Below are positions 44,637 through 54,900 of a stretch of 64,000 nt of DNA, one piece after another. A program made the translations under genes and the position numbers. Position 1 is the stretch's first letter. Each line of letters starts with the position of its first letter. This DNA is from Puteibacter caeruleilacunae (GTDB lineage Bacteria; Bacteroidota; Bacteroidia; Bacteroidales; Prolixibacteraceae): positions 1-64,000 of the forward strand of contig SJCO01000002.1 of assembly GCA_005217565.1 (NCBI GenBank). Reading direction: 5' to 3'. The notes under the pieces were generated by a model. The model worked only from the letters and a program-made list of their open reading frames with translations, ran no database searches and was not told where the DNA came from.

Positions 44637-44744
44637 GAGCGGCTTCGCCGGAAACAGGAGAAAAGGAAACCAGAGCATCAGAAAACGACTTCGACAGGAA
44701 ACGGGAGACCTGTTAGCGTGCGGAGCTACTTGCAGCGTCTAGGG
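44637..44744. repeat. Composite intergenic repeat, copy D
   Basis: GCGGCTTCGCCG hairpin, purine-rich GGAAACAGGAGAAAAGGAAA, then ACCTGTTAGCGTGCGG and TACTTGCAGCGTCTA. The GGATCGTTAG decamer seen in copies A-C is not obvious here, so this copy is more diverged. It runs directly into the heptamer array. Confidence 0.5.
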
Positions 44745-44745
44745 A

Positions 44746-44885
44746 AGAGCATAGGGCTTGGGGCATAGAGCATAGGGCATGGGGCATGGGGCATGGGGCA
44801 TGGGGCATGGGGCATGGGGCATGGGGCATGGGGCATGGGGCATGGGGCATGGAGCAAAGGACATGGAGCGTGGGACATAGGGTGT
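44746..44885. repeat. Heptamer tandem repeat (GGGGCAT), about 20 units
   Basis: Ten perfect GGGGCAT units occupy 44781-44850. They are flanked by five degenerate units on the left (AGAGCAT, AGGGCTT, GGGGCAT, AGAGCAT, AGGGCAT) and five on the right (GGAGCAA, AGGACAT, GGAGCGT, GGGACAT, AGGGTGT), giving 140 bp in register. Perfect units in the centre with decayed edges are typical of an actively slipping array. It lies between the glycerate kinase 3' end and the ROK promoter. Confidence 0.95.
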
Positions 44886-44914
44886 GTAACATTCAAAGAC
44901 CTCACTTAATGGGG

Positions 44915-46066
44915 CTAACTATGATGTTGGCCTGGCTTCCCTACAGATAGGTGCTCTCCTAATTCACAAGCATAACGTGATAGGTTTTCCGAAGTTTTCA
45001 TTAATGCCTCATCCAAAGAATCAATACCTTTAGAAATAGCAATTATATCATCAAAGCCAGCGTCAATTAATTTATCTCGTTCCTTCACAGCACCACACAT
45101 TACAACAATAGGGACATCATATTTCTTTGCCAATTGCATTAATTCCCCAGGCAGCTTTCCATACAATGATTGCATATCAATTTGGCCTTCTCCAGTAACA
45201 ATCATTGAAGCACCCTGAAGGTGTTTTTCAATATTACCCATCTCAATAAAATGAGAAGATCCAGAAACCAATTCAGCATTACAACACGCATACATGGCAG
45301 CAGGAATACCTCCCGAGGCACCACCTTTTGGCAAAGTACCTACATCAACGCCAGAAGTAGCTTGAATTACCTTACTCCAATGTGTCATTGCTTTCTCCAA
45401 TAGAGGGATTTCCTCACTTTTAAATCCCTTCTGTGGACCATAAACTGTAGCTGCGCCTTCTACTCCAAGTAAGGGATTCTCAACATCACAAACCACAGTC
45501 AGGCATACACCGTCTAATAACTTGAGCGATTCTGCTGTCTCGATACTATTGATCTTTATCAAATCTTCAGGTCCTCCAGGAAAAATTTCCACCCCTTGCT
45601 TGTTAAGAAAACGAGTACCTAACGCTTTTAATATACCAACACCACCATCTACGGTTGCACTCCCCCCTACTGCTAGATAAATCTTCCGGGCACCCTTTTT
45701 TATCGCATCCAAGATTAACTGTCCTGTTCCTTTTGTCGATGCTTTCCAAGGTTCTAATTCATGAGATTTAAGCAACCGGATACCACTAGCTTCAGCCATC
45801 TCTACCGCCGCCTCATTCGTCTCTGAATTATAAGCGTATTGCGCCCTGATGGTCCTTCCAATAGGATCATCTACATTAACAGTAATTATTTCTGCTGATA
45901 AATAATGCTTAAGTAATTGCAAAGATCCATCACCCCCATCAGCCAACGGACACAGGACATATTCAGCCTTGAGCCCACTTTGTACAAAACCAGCATGGAT
46001 AGCCTCAGCTGCCTGTGCTGCTGTCACACTATGTTTAAAGGCATTGGGAGCGATTAATATCTTCAT
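44915..46066 (-). CDS. Glycerate kinase (GlxK/GarK type)
   Basis: This 383-aa protein begins MKILIAPNAFKHSVTAAQAA with CPLADGGDGSLQLL, DPIGRTIRAQYAY and VEMAEASGIRLL, then LAVGGSATVDGGVGILKALG and SGGIPAAMYA, all features of the glycerate kinase type-1 family. It phosphorylates D-glycerate to 2- or 3-phosphoglycerate. Its ATG overlaps the stop codon of the HTCS gene by one base (TAATG), which implies translational coupling. The link to a glycan sensor suggests that a glycerate-yielding step is part of the sensed pathway. Confidence 0.93.
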   Translation of the reverse strand: MKILIAPNAFKHSVTAAQAAEAIHAGFVQSGLKAEYVLCPLADGGDGSLQLLKHYLSAEIITVNVDDPIGRTIRAQYAYNSETNEAAVEMAEASGIRLLKSHELEPWKASTKGTGQLILDAIKKGARKIYLAVGGSATVDGGVGILKALGTRFLNKQGVEIFPGGPEDLIKINSIETAESLKLLDGVCLTVVCDVENPLLGVEGAATVYGPQKGFKSEEIPLLEKAMTHWSKVIQATSGVDVGTLPKGGASGGIPAAMYACCNAELVSGSSHFIEMGNIEKHLQGASMIVTGEGQIDMQSLYGKLPGELMQLAKKYDVPIVVMCGAVKERDKLIDAGFDDIIAISKGIDSLDEALMKTSENLSRYACELGEHLSVGKPGQHHS

Positions 46067-49000
46067 TATTTCCTCTGGATATGTTCTGTTGGCAAATGTC
46101 CGAAATATTTCTTAAAGCTTGTTGAGAAATACGATGGAGAATTAAATCCAACCATATAGCTAATCTCAGCAATAGAATATCGATTCTCCTCCAACAATTT
46201 CACTGCCTTACCAAATCTAATCTTCTTAATAAAATCAGTGGCAGACTCCCCTGTTACACCTTTCAATTTAAGGTGCAGATTCGAGCGACTCATTCCCATT
46301 TCCCGGGCAAACAAATCAACGGAGAAGTCAGCATCTTCAAGGTGATCTTCAACAATCTTCACTGCCTTAGCCAGCAACTCTTCATCCAACGTATTCAACG
46401 CAATCTTTGTCGGTTCAATATCCAGTGTGCTTGAGTAATATTGCTTCAGACGCTTCCTTGTCTTAATGATATTGCTAATCTTAGCCTCCAACAGATTCAT
46501 CATAAATGGCTTAGAAACATAATCATCAGCACCAGTTCCCAATCCTTCAATCTGATCTTCAACTGAAGTCTTGGCAGTCAGCAAGATCACAGGAATATGA
46601 CATGTCTTTATGTTTTGCTTGATCTTTTTACAAAACTTAATACCATCCATTACAGGCATCATCACATCTGAAATGATTAGTGTAGGCTGATGCTTACCAA
46701 CTACTTCAAGTCCTTCCTCCCCATTAGAGGCCGTATAAATCTTGTATTGATCACGTAAGTTCTCCTTCAAGTAGCTTATAATATCAGGATTATCCTCCAC
46801 TAACAACAATGAATCCTGTTCGCCGTTTTCATCTTCATCAACTAGCACTTCTTCTTCCTGATAAACACTAACGATAGGTTCTTGCTTATCTGTAGTTTGT
46901 AATTGTTCTACGACCAACTCATCCTCAGCATATTCAATCTCACTCAACGGGAAGTTAATAATAAATCGAGCTCCCTTGCCCTCTTCACTCTCAACCTCAA
47001 TAGAGCCATGATGCAGATCAACCAATCGTTTTGTTAAAGCTAAACCAATCCCTGTTCCACGTTTGCTCATTCCTTCATCAATACGATAAAAACGCTCAAA
47101 GATTAACGACTGCTTATCGGCAGGGATACCTTTTCCTGAATCACTAACCTCAATAATCGCATTTTTATCAGTCTGGGAGAGCATGATACCAATAGAACCT
47201 CCCGAAGGGGTGAACTTAAAGGCATTTGAAAGCAGGTTAAAGATAATCTTCTCCATGTAGCTATTATCAAATACCAAATCAATCTTGTCCTGTCGGGCAT
47301 CGAACGTATAGACGATATTGTTTTGTGATGCTACTTCTGCAAACGAAAGGTAAATCTCATTTACGAAGCTCACCAACTCTCCTTTTGAGGCTTTCAATTT
47401 AATACTTCCCAACTCTGATTTTCTGAAGTCCATTAATTGGTCAATCAGACTGAGTAATCGCTGGGTATTTTTATAAATCAGATTATTCTGTTTATTCAAC
47501 CATTCATCTCCAACATAACGTTCTCGAACCTTCTGTAATGGAGAAAGAATCAGGGTTAATGGAGTTCTGAATTCATGTGATATATTGGTAAAGAATTCCA
47601 GTTTCATCTGGTTAATCTCGGTGAGTTTCTTTTTCTCTAACCGCTCAACTCGAAGCTCATTTTGTGTTTTAATACGCTCTTTTAGTAAGCGCATTGAAAT
47701 ATAACCAATCAGTGCAATCAGAATTAAATAGGATAAAATTGCCCAATTGGTAAGGAACCAAGGACGCAATACTTCAACATCAATTGACGTTACATTTTCA
47801 CTTTCAACACCATCACTACTAATCGCCTTTACCTTGAAGGTATAAGTACCTGAAGGCAGATTCGAATAGGTAGCACTTTGTGTTCCACTCCCTCTTCGCC
47901 ACTCTTTGTCGTATCCCTCTAATTTTCTTAGATACTTAATCTTCTTTGCACCAATAAAGTTGATTGCAGAGAAATTAAAGGCAAACATATTCTGATCACT
48001 CTTCAATCGAATTTTAGGAGTTCTACCAATAGGTTTTGTCAAAATACCTGTCTCGTCATCTGGAAGTACACGCTTATAAAATACCCTCAGATTTCGGAGA
48101 ATAACATGATCATTGAATGGAGTCTCACGAATATCCTCTGGATAAAACATTGTAATACCATTTATTCCTCCAAACATGAAACAGCCATCTGATGTTTTAC
48201 AGAACGAATAGTTGTTAAACTGGCGACTCTGGATTCCATTATCCATATCATACAACTGGAATAATCGGTCTTTCTGCTTAAAACGAAACAAACCTCCATT
48301 GGTACTTATCCATAAATAGCCCTGCTCATCTTCCAGTATACCAAACACAACATCATTCGTTAAACCATCCTGACTATCGTAATTAACAAATCCTCGATTG
48401 ATTTCGTCAAATACACTCAGTCCTCTACCTGTACCTATCCAAATACGACCTTTACTATCCTCGGTAATACAGTTTATTTTATTATGGATCAAACTGGTAC
48501 TATCATTCTCAATATGCAGGAATGACTCAAAGACATTACGCTCTGGATAAAAGATATTTAGTCCGTTACTTGTACCAACCCAAATTCTGGCCCTGGAATC
48601 CTCATATAAAAAGGTAATTTGTTCTGATGTAAGGTGACGACCTTTACTATCAACCAAATGATGCTTAAACATTCCATTGTCAGGATCAAATAGATCCAAG
48701 CCCTTCCAGGTTCCCACCCAAATGCGTGACTTATGATCTTTCAGTAAGGCATACACACTATTATCAGCAATAGAGCCTAAAGCTCCTGAATGCTTAAAGA
48801 TTCTGTTCCTGCCAGTTTTACCATCAAGGTAATTTAATCCAGATTTATGTGTTCCTGCCAGTAGCTTATTATCTCCCAGAACAACTAATGACTTGACATT
48901 ATTCGAACTAAGTGATTGTGGTTTTAATTCATCATGTGAATAATTACTAATCTTATTATTCTTCCTATTCCAGTAGTTTAATCCTTTATCATTGGTTGCG

Positions 49001-50121
49001 ATCCAGATATTACCTTTCTGATCTTCAATCATTGAACTAACAACGTTATCGCTAAGTGAAAATGAACCTCCATTCTGATTCAATAGATCAAATTTAATAT
49101 CTGCAGGATGATGATAATCTACACCTCCAAAGAAGGTACCTAACCACATCCCTCCTTGTCGGTCGCAATGTAAACTTCTTACAGAGTTCTGAGATAATGC
49201 ATAAGGTCTGGAGAACTCTTCGTAATAATTCGAAAACGTTTCTGTTTGAACATCCAGGATACTTAATCCAACAAATGTACCAATCCATAAACGACCTTCA
49301 TTATCGAATGCAAGGGATCGAATATTATCGTTGGAAAGCGTATTTACAACTCCTTTTTTATGACCATATCTCTTAAGTAATTTTAGATCCTTGTCGACAA
49401 GTAAAAGACCATGCCCCTCTGTTCCTACCCAGTATCTTCCCGCATCATCAACAACAATCTTTCTTATAATAGGGCTGTCATCAATTAAACCTTTCTTTGA
49501 AACAGAATAAGATGCTTTGTCCATTATATACAGACCTGTATCTGTACCTAATAACAGTTTCTCTCCAATTGAATAGAGCGTATTAATATTATCAATATGG
49601 GTTCCTTGTAATCGAAATTTTATCTCTCCAAAACGGTTATTCTCCTTATCGTATAGGAATACTTTCCCCATATCAGAAGCAACCCATAACTTGCCAGATT
49701 CATCCTCAAGTATATCCGTAATATTCTCATTTGTGTTACCCTTAACCAGAATATGATTTACAAATGAATCATGTTTTAGACTATAGCGACTGACCCCCTT
49801 GTCTCCACCAATCCAAAGTGTCCCTTTTCGATCGATATATAATTTCCTGATATAATTAGAAGCAATGGAAGCACTATCACGAACATCATTCTTATATACA
49901 AAGAAATCAGTACCATCATAACGATTTAGACCATCCTGGGTTCCAAACCACATATATCCAATGGTATCCTGAGTTATTGCAAAAACAGTACTTTGCGACA
50001 AACCTGCGCTGATTGAAATATTCCGAAACAACACTCTTCGGTTATCCTTCTTAGTTTCAGCCGACAGCTGTCCGATGCCACACATCAGCAATAACAACAA
50101 TAGTAGTACACTCCGTTTCAT
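46066..50121 (-). CDS. Hybrid two-component system sensor/regulator (HTCS)
   Basis: About 1351 aa from the ATG at 50121 (signal MKRSVLLLLLLLMCGIGQLSA); a TTG start nine bases earlier is less likely, and GGGAGC before the ATG may act as its RBS. Periplasmic Reg_prop propeller repeats (YMWFGTQDGLNRYDG and ~13 more) run to ~700, then Y_Y_Y (~720-790) and one TM helix (~800). HisKA has FFTNISHEFRTPLTL; HATPase has LLSNAFKFTPSGG and GTGIGLALTKRLV. The receiver holds IISDVMMPVMDG, and AraC HTH ends the chain (YMVGFNSPSYFSTSFKKYFG). It senses an oligosaccharide and activates the adjacent SusCD genes. Confidence 0.95.
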   Translation of the reverse strand: MKRSVLLLLLLLMCGIGQLSAETKKDNRRVLFRNISISAGLSQSTVFAITQDTIGYMWFGTQDGLNRYDGTDFFVYKNDVRDSASIASNYIRKLYIDRKGTLWIGGDKGVSRYSLKHDSFVNHILVKGNTNENITDILEDESGKLWVASDMGKVFLYDKENNRFGEIKFRLQGTHIDNINTLYSIGEKLLLGTDTGLYIMDKASYSVSKKGLIDDSPIIRKIVVDDAGRYWVGTEGHGLLLVDKDLKLLKRYGHKKGVVNTLSNDNIRSLAFDNEGRLWIGTFVGLSILDVQTETFSNYYEEFSRPYALSQNSVRSLHCDRQGGMWLGTFFGGVDYHHPADIKFDLLNQNGGSFSLSDNVVSSMIEDQKGNIWIATNDKGLNYWNRKNNKISNYSHDELKPQSLSSNNVKSLVVLGDNKLLAGTHKSGLNYLDGKTGRNRIFKHSGALGSIADNSVYALLKDHKSRIWVGTWKGLDLFDPDNGMFKHHLVDSKGRHLTSEQITFLYEDSRARIWVGTSNGLNIFYPERNVFESFLHIENDSTSLIHNKINCITEDSKGRIWIGTGRGLSVFDEINRGFVNYDSQDGLTNDVVFGILEDEQGYLWISTNGGLFRFKQKDRLFQLYDMDNGIQSRQFNNYSFCKTSDGCFMFGGINGITMFYPEDIRETPFNDHVILRNLRVFYKRVLPDDETGILTKPIGRTPKIRLKSDQNMFAFNFSAINFIGAKKIKYLRKLEGYDKEWRRGSGTQSATYSNLPSGTYTFKVKAISSDGVESENVTSIDVEVLRPWFLTNWAILSYLILIALIGYISMRLLKERIKTQNELRVERLEKKKLTEINQMKLEFFTNISHEFRTPLTLILSPLQKVRERYVGDEWLNKQNNLIYKNTQRLLSLIDQLMDFRKSELGSIKLKASKGELVSFVNEIYLSFAEVASQNNIVYTFDARQDKIDLVFDNSYMEKIIFNLLSNAFKFTPSGGSIGIMLSQTDKNAIIEVSDSGKGIPADKQSLIFERFYRIDEGMSKRGTGIGLALTKRLVDLHHGSIEVESEEGKGARFIINFPLSEIEYAEDELVVEQLQTTDKQEPIVSVYQEEEVLVDEDENGEQDSLLLVEDNPDIISYLKENLRDQYKIYTASNGEEGLEVVGKHQPTLIISDVMMPVMDGIKFCKKIKQNIKTCHIPVILLTAKTSVEDQIEGLGTGADDYVSKPFMMNLLEAKISNIIKTRKRLKQYYSSTLDIEPTKIALNTLDEELLAKAVKIVEDHLEDADFSVDLFAREMGMSRSNLHLKLKGVTGESATDFIKKIRFGKAVKLLEENRYSIAEISYMVGFNSPSYFSTSFKKYFGHLPTEHIQRK

Positions 50122-50221
50122 AGCTCCCAATTGTGATTTATTTAAACTAAAAATATCAAATAATCTCCAAACTGCCGCATCCAGCAGTCACTTATAGAAC
50201 AACAAAGTCTAATTACCTCAA

Positions 50222-50246
50222 AAGGGTGACCTTTTGGGCCACCCTT
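50222..50246 (-). terminator. Hairpin between SusD and HTCS genes
   Basis: AAGGGTGAC and GCCACCCTT form a stem around CTTTTGG, 40 bp after the SusD stop; on the minus strand TTTTGAGG follows. It may partly separate susCD transcription from that of the regulator. Confidence 0.55.
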
Positions 50247-50286
50247 CATCAAAATTCAATTTGTATGTGTCTTAATAATATTCAGA

Positions 50287-51933
50287 CTAGTAACCAGGAT
50301 TTTGACTCAAATTCTGATTCTCATCGCGCTCACGTTGTGGAATAGGCATTAGCTCATGCTTGTTATCTGTAAAGAATACACCAGCAACGTACCCCACTGA
50401 GTTTTCCTCTTCGTTATCCTTATAGAAACGATCTTTCATCAACGCTTGAGTTTCACGTAAAGTTTCACCCATCTTATTCCAGCGGATCAAGTCATACTTT
50501 CTCCAACCTTCTCCCATTAGCTCAAGCTTACGCTCTGTCTCAATAGCAGTCTTAAAATCATCATATGACAATGTGTTCTCCAATGGATCAATCTGTGCTC
50601 TTGTTCTTACTGCATTAATGGCATCAAAACCATCTTGCAAAGTAACACCTCCAGGTAGTTCATCGCGAACTTCGTTCACTGCCTCGGCTAACATCAATAG
50701 AACATCAGCATAACGAAGTGTACACCAGTTCACGTTAGTGTTATTTGGATTCTGTGGAGGCTCTGCAATCAAGTCACGTCTCCATTTTCCAGGATATTTA
50801 GCTTTGTTATCAGCTAAATCCTTATGAGAACCATCCTTTTTAATTTCAAATGCAGCAACTGATACATCCCTACGAACATCTCCGTCTTCATACTCATTCG
50901 CAAATTGAGGACGAACCAGTACATAAGCATTTGCACGACCATATACTGATTTTGCATCAGTTTTTGGACTATTCCAAGTTCCAATAATACCTGCATCTTC
51001 TGAATCATGTGCAACATTGTACATCGCGATTTCAAATAGATTTTCAGTAGGATCTTGAATAAAGCTGGTTAGGTTTCTAAATACCTGCTCATAGCTATCT
51101 AGCAAATCATAACCACCTAGGTTTACCAACTCTTTTGCTTCTGCAGCTGCCTGCTTTAAGAACTCCTTATAATCAGCAGAACGAGTCATTGTTCCTTCCT
51201 GACTTAGGTAATAGCTTCCGCGATAAAGCAATGCACGCACTAAATAACCACGAATTGCACCTTGGTTTGCTCTATCATTTGAAGCATCAAAATTCAATGG
51301 ACTCAGATCTTTTGCATCTTTAAGGTCTTGAATAACCTGATCAAACACAACATTGCGATCAGTACGACTTACCATGAAATCATCGCTTGAACTAGTTGGC
51401 TTTGTTAACAATGGAACATCTCCCCAAAGTCTTGCCAAGTCAAAATACAAGAAAGCTCTCATAAACTTAGCCTCTCCCAGATATTGGTTCAATGCAGCTT
51501 TCTGCTCCTCAGTACCATTGGTAAATAAATCCATTTCCTGAATCTTTGCAATAGCAAGATTCGCGCGATTCACTCCTGTATATAATTCTTCCCAGGTTCT
51601 CTCAACATAAGCCGTTCCAGGTGTTAATCCGTAGTGAGCAATTCTTCGGTTATCATTACTAAATCCTGTACCCTTTACATAAGTCACGTCGTTATCCATT
51701 GGCCAGTTTAACGACATTTGATGACCGTATGTATACTTAGTAGTTAGAACATCGTAAATACCTTTTACAGCCAGATTGGCATGTTCTACAGTCTTGAAGA
51801 AAGATGTCTCTGAATAGAATGACACCGGATCAATTTCCAAATCATCTTTACAGCCAACAAACATCCCTGTGGTTACCGCCAACAAAAGAATCCCGGCTGT
51901 GCGACTCAATAAATTGTTATATATTTTTCTCAT
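50287..51933 (-). CDS. SusD/RagB family glycan-binding lipoprotein
   Basis: About 548 aa from the ATG at 51933; a TTG nine bases earlier is less likely. Lipoprotein signal ends LAVTTGMFVGC. SusD features are DDLEIDPVSFYSETSFF, WEELYTGVNRANLAI, LGEAKFMRAFLYFDLARLWG, VNWCTLRYADVLLMLAEAVN and ERKLELMGEGWRKYDLIRWN. It captures a glycan on the cell surface and passes it to the SusC pore encoded 25 bp upstream. The substrate is unknown; the HTCS and sulfatase neighbourhood suggests a host- or animal-type sulfated glycan. Confidence 0.95.
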   Translation of the reverse strand: MRKIYNNLLSRTAGILLLAVTTGMFVGCKDDLEIDPVSFYSETSFFKTVEHANLAVKGIYDVLTTKYTYGHQMSLNWPMDNDVTYVKGTGFSNDNRRIAHYGLTPGTAYVERTWEELYTGVNRANLAIAKIQEMDLFTNGTEEQKAALNQYLGEAKFMRAFLYFDLARLWGDVPLLTKPTSSSDDFMVSRTDRNVVFDQVIQDLKDAKDLSPLNFDASNDRANQGAIRGYLVRALLYRGSYYLSQEGTMTRSADYKEFLKQAAAEAKELVNLGGYDLLDSYEQVFRNLTSFIQDPTENLFEIAMYNVAHDSEDAGIIGTWNSPKTDAKSVYGRANAYVLVRPQFANEYEDGDVRRDVSVAAFEIKKDGSHKDLADNKAKYPGKWRRDLIAEPPQNPNNTNVNWCTLRYADVLLMLAEAVNEVRDELPGGVTLQDGFDAINAVRTRAQIDPLENTLSYDDFKTAIETERKLELMGEGWRKYDLIRWNKMGETLRETQALMKDRFYKDNEEENSVGYVAGVFFTDNKHELMPIPQRERDENQNLSQNPGY

Positions 51934-51958
51934 TACTTTCAATTTTTAAGGTTGCTTA

Positions 51959-54900
51959 CTACAATGAAATGTTTACACCCAAAATATATGTTTTACTACG
52001 AGGATAAGCACCCCAATCAACACCTGGAGTCAATCCAGATGAATTCCTTGTACTTACTTCAGGATCAAATCCTGAGTAATTAGTCCAGGTATAAACATTG
52101 TTCGCAGTACCATAAACTCTCACTGAGCTCAATCCGATTTTCTTCAACAATTTCTTAGGCACTGTATATCCAAGCGTAATGTTGTTGATTCTTAAGAATG
52201 AACCATCCTCAACAGCTCCAGAATGGAAATGAACAATTTGATTGCCTTTATAATAAGGATACACTGCATTTTGATTCATTTCTTTCAATTGAGCAGGATC
52301 TTTCACAACCTGTCCGTTTTCACCAATATTGGTCCAACGATTTTTCACGACTGCCAACACGTTCTTGTTTTTCTCAAAACCTCTTGTGTAGTAAATCTTA
52401 TTTGCATTATAAATGTCGTTACCGTATGACCAGTTCATGAATACACTCAAATCCCAGTTTTTGTAACTGAATGTATTAGTTATACCACCAAAGTGAATAG
52501 GATTAGCATCACCAATCACCTTACGATCATCAGCTGTAATTTCGCCATCAGGTTCTCCATCAGGACCAGAAATATCTTTATACTTCATCCATCCTAGCTG
52601 AGGATTATCGTTAGCATCAAAAGGAATACCATCTTTCAATGTATAGTCACCTGAAGCTGCATCGTAGTTAAAATCATCAACAGTATATAAACCATCCCAA
52701 ACATAACCATACATCAAACCAATAGGTTTTCCTACTTCAACGATGTAATCCTTCTCTGTAAGCTTATTACCCATCCATCCTGATGCTTCAGTTCTGAATG
52801 TTTGTCCATCGGCCAATTTTACAACCTTATTCTTGTTGAATGAGATATTAAAATTAGTATTCCACTCAAAGTCTTTGGTCTTGATGTTAATAGTACTTAC
52901 ACTAAATTCCATCCCTTTGTTCTCTGTCTCACCAATATTCTTCAATGTAGTAGAGAAACCTGTAGTGTGAGGAATAGTAGTCTTCAACAACAAATCCTTG
53001 GTTCTTGAAATATAGAAATCTCCAGTAATCTGAATTCGCTGTTCAAATAGTCCTAAATCAATACCTAAGTTAGAAGAGTGTGTTGACTCCCACTTAAGTT
53101 TTTCGTTTGGTAAGTTCAAAGGAACGATACCCGACTGAGTAGTATTATCAAAACCATAGGTAACTGAACCTAAAGTTGACATGTAACCATAGTTAGGAAT
53201 TCGGTTGTTACCAGAAACACCATAACTAAAGCGTAATTTCAAGTTAGATACCTTATCAACATCCTGCATAAAACTTTCTTCGCTTACACGCCATGCTACA
53301 GATCCTGAAGGGAAGTATCCATATTTGTTATCTGTACCGAACTTATTCGATCCATCCGCCCTCATTGTTGCAGAGAATAGGTAACGATCAAGATAACTAT
53401 AGTTTACCCTACTGAAGAAAGAAATAAGTTTCGTTTCATCTTCATATGAGCTCAAAGGTAGAGCTGTAGCCAAACCTAAGTCTGCAAGACCTATATCATC
53501 ATTAGGAAATCCTGCTGCCTCAACAAATAGTCGCTTACTCTCAGTATTCACTTGCTCATGTCCTAGCAATACATTCAAGTCATGTACACCATTAAATTTC
53601 TTCTGATAGTTTAAAGTCGTTGCGTAACTCCAGTTACGATTCTCACGATATTCAATTGATCCAAATGGAGCTCCATTACGTTTTGCTGCGACACTTCGCT
53701 CACCATCAAACCTCTCTTTACGTTGTGTATAGTTGCTTAAACCCCCATCAATTTTAGCTGTTAAGCCTTTCGCTAATTTGAACTTCAAGCTACCATTCAG
53801 TGTTGTTACTTTTTTCAAAGTCTCGCGATGCTCTGCCAAAGCTGACACCATTGGATTCTGCTGTACATTTCCTTGATCATCAACAAACGCAGGATCTTCA
53901 TCCATTGTCAACAGATCAGCATCATTCCCATTCTTACCAATAGTTGGACGATAACGTGCAATGTGAGTTAACTTATTAAAATAAGAGCTATTATCAGAAG
54001 TTCCCATTCCATAAGTTTTCTGCTCCATATAACTAGTAACCACAGAAGCATCGATGAAATCATTCACTTTTTGATCTAACTTCAAACGACCAGTGTTGCG
54101 CTCAAAGCCACTCTGCATCATGATTCCTTCATTCTCATTTCTTGAAACAGAGAAGTTATATTTCGTATTATCGCTTCCTCCGTTCACACTAAGCTTATAA
54201 TTCTGTACAGTAGCTGATCCACCGAACATTTCATCTTGCCAATCAACTCCCGGACGATCCTTATAAAGCCCTTCCAGCTCATCAAAAGTTCCATACATAT
54301 TAACAAAGCTTTCTTTTTCTGCTTCGTCATCATGATTCTCATATTGTAACATCACGAAATCGTAAGGATCCATCACATCCATAGTCTGTGCAATTTCCTT
54401 CACACCAACGTAAGAATCAAAGTTAATGCGTGTTTTCCCCTTCGATCCACCTTTAGTTGTGATCAAAATAACACCATTAGCACCACGTGCACCATAAATA
54501 GACGCAGAAGAAGCATCTTTCAGGATATCGATTGATTCAATATCGGTAGGATCAAGATAATTGATACCATCCTCTGATGGGAAACCATCAATTACATATA
54601 AAGGAGAATTGTCCTGAGTAATAGAACCACCTCCACGTACACGAATTTTAATTCCTGCATCAGGAGAACCTTCAGAAGAAGTAATCTGAACACCAGAAAC
54701 TTTACCCGCAATAGCTGTTGCTACATTAGGAGTAGGAACCTTAACGATTTCCTCACTTGCTACAGAACTGACAGATCCAGTAAGATCACGTTTCTTCATT
54801 GTTCCATAACCTACCGCAACAATCTCGTCAAGCTCAGTAAATGCAGTCTTTAATACCACATCAATACTAGTTTGACCTTTCACCTCAACCTCTTTAGGAA

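Noticed and set aside
44746-44885. CRISPR-like array
   Set aside because: Units are 7 bp, contiguous and without unique spacers, so this is a simple tandem repeat.
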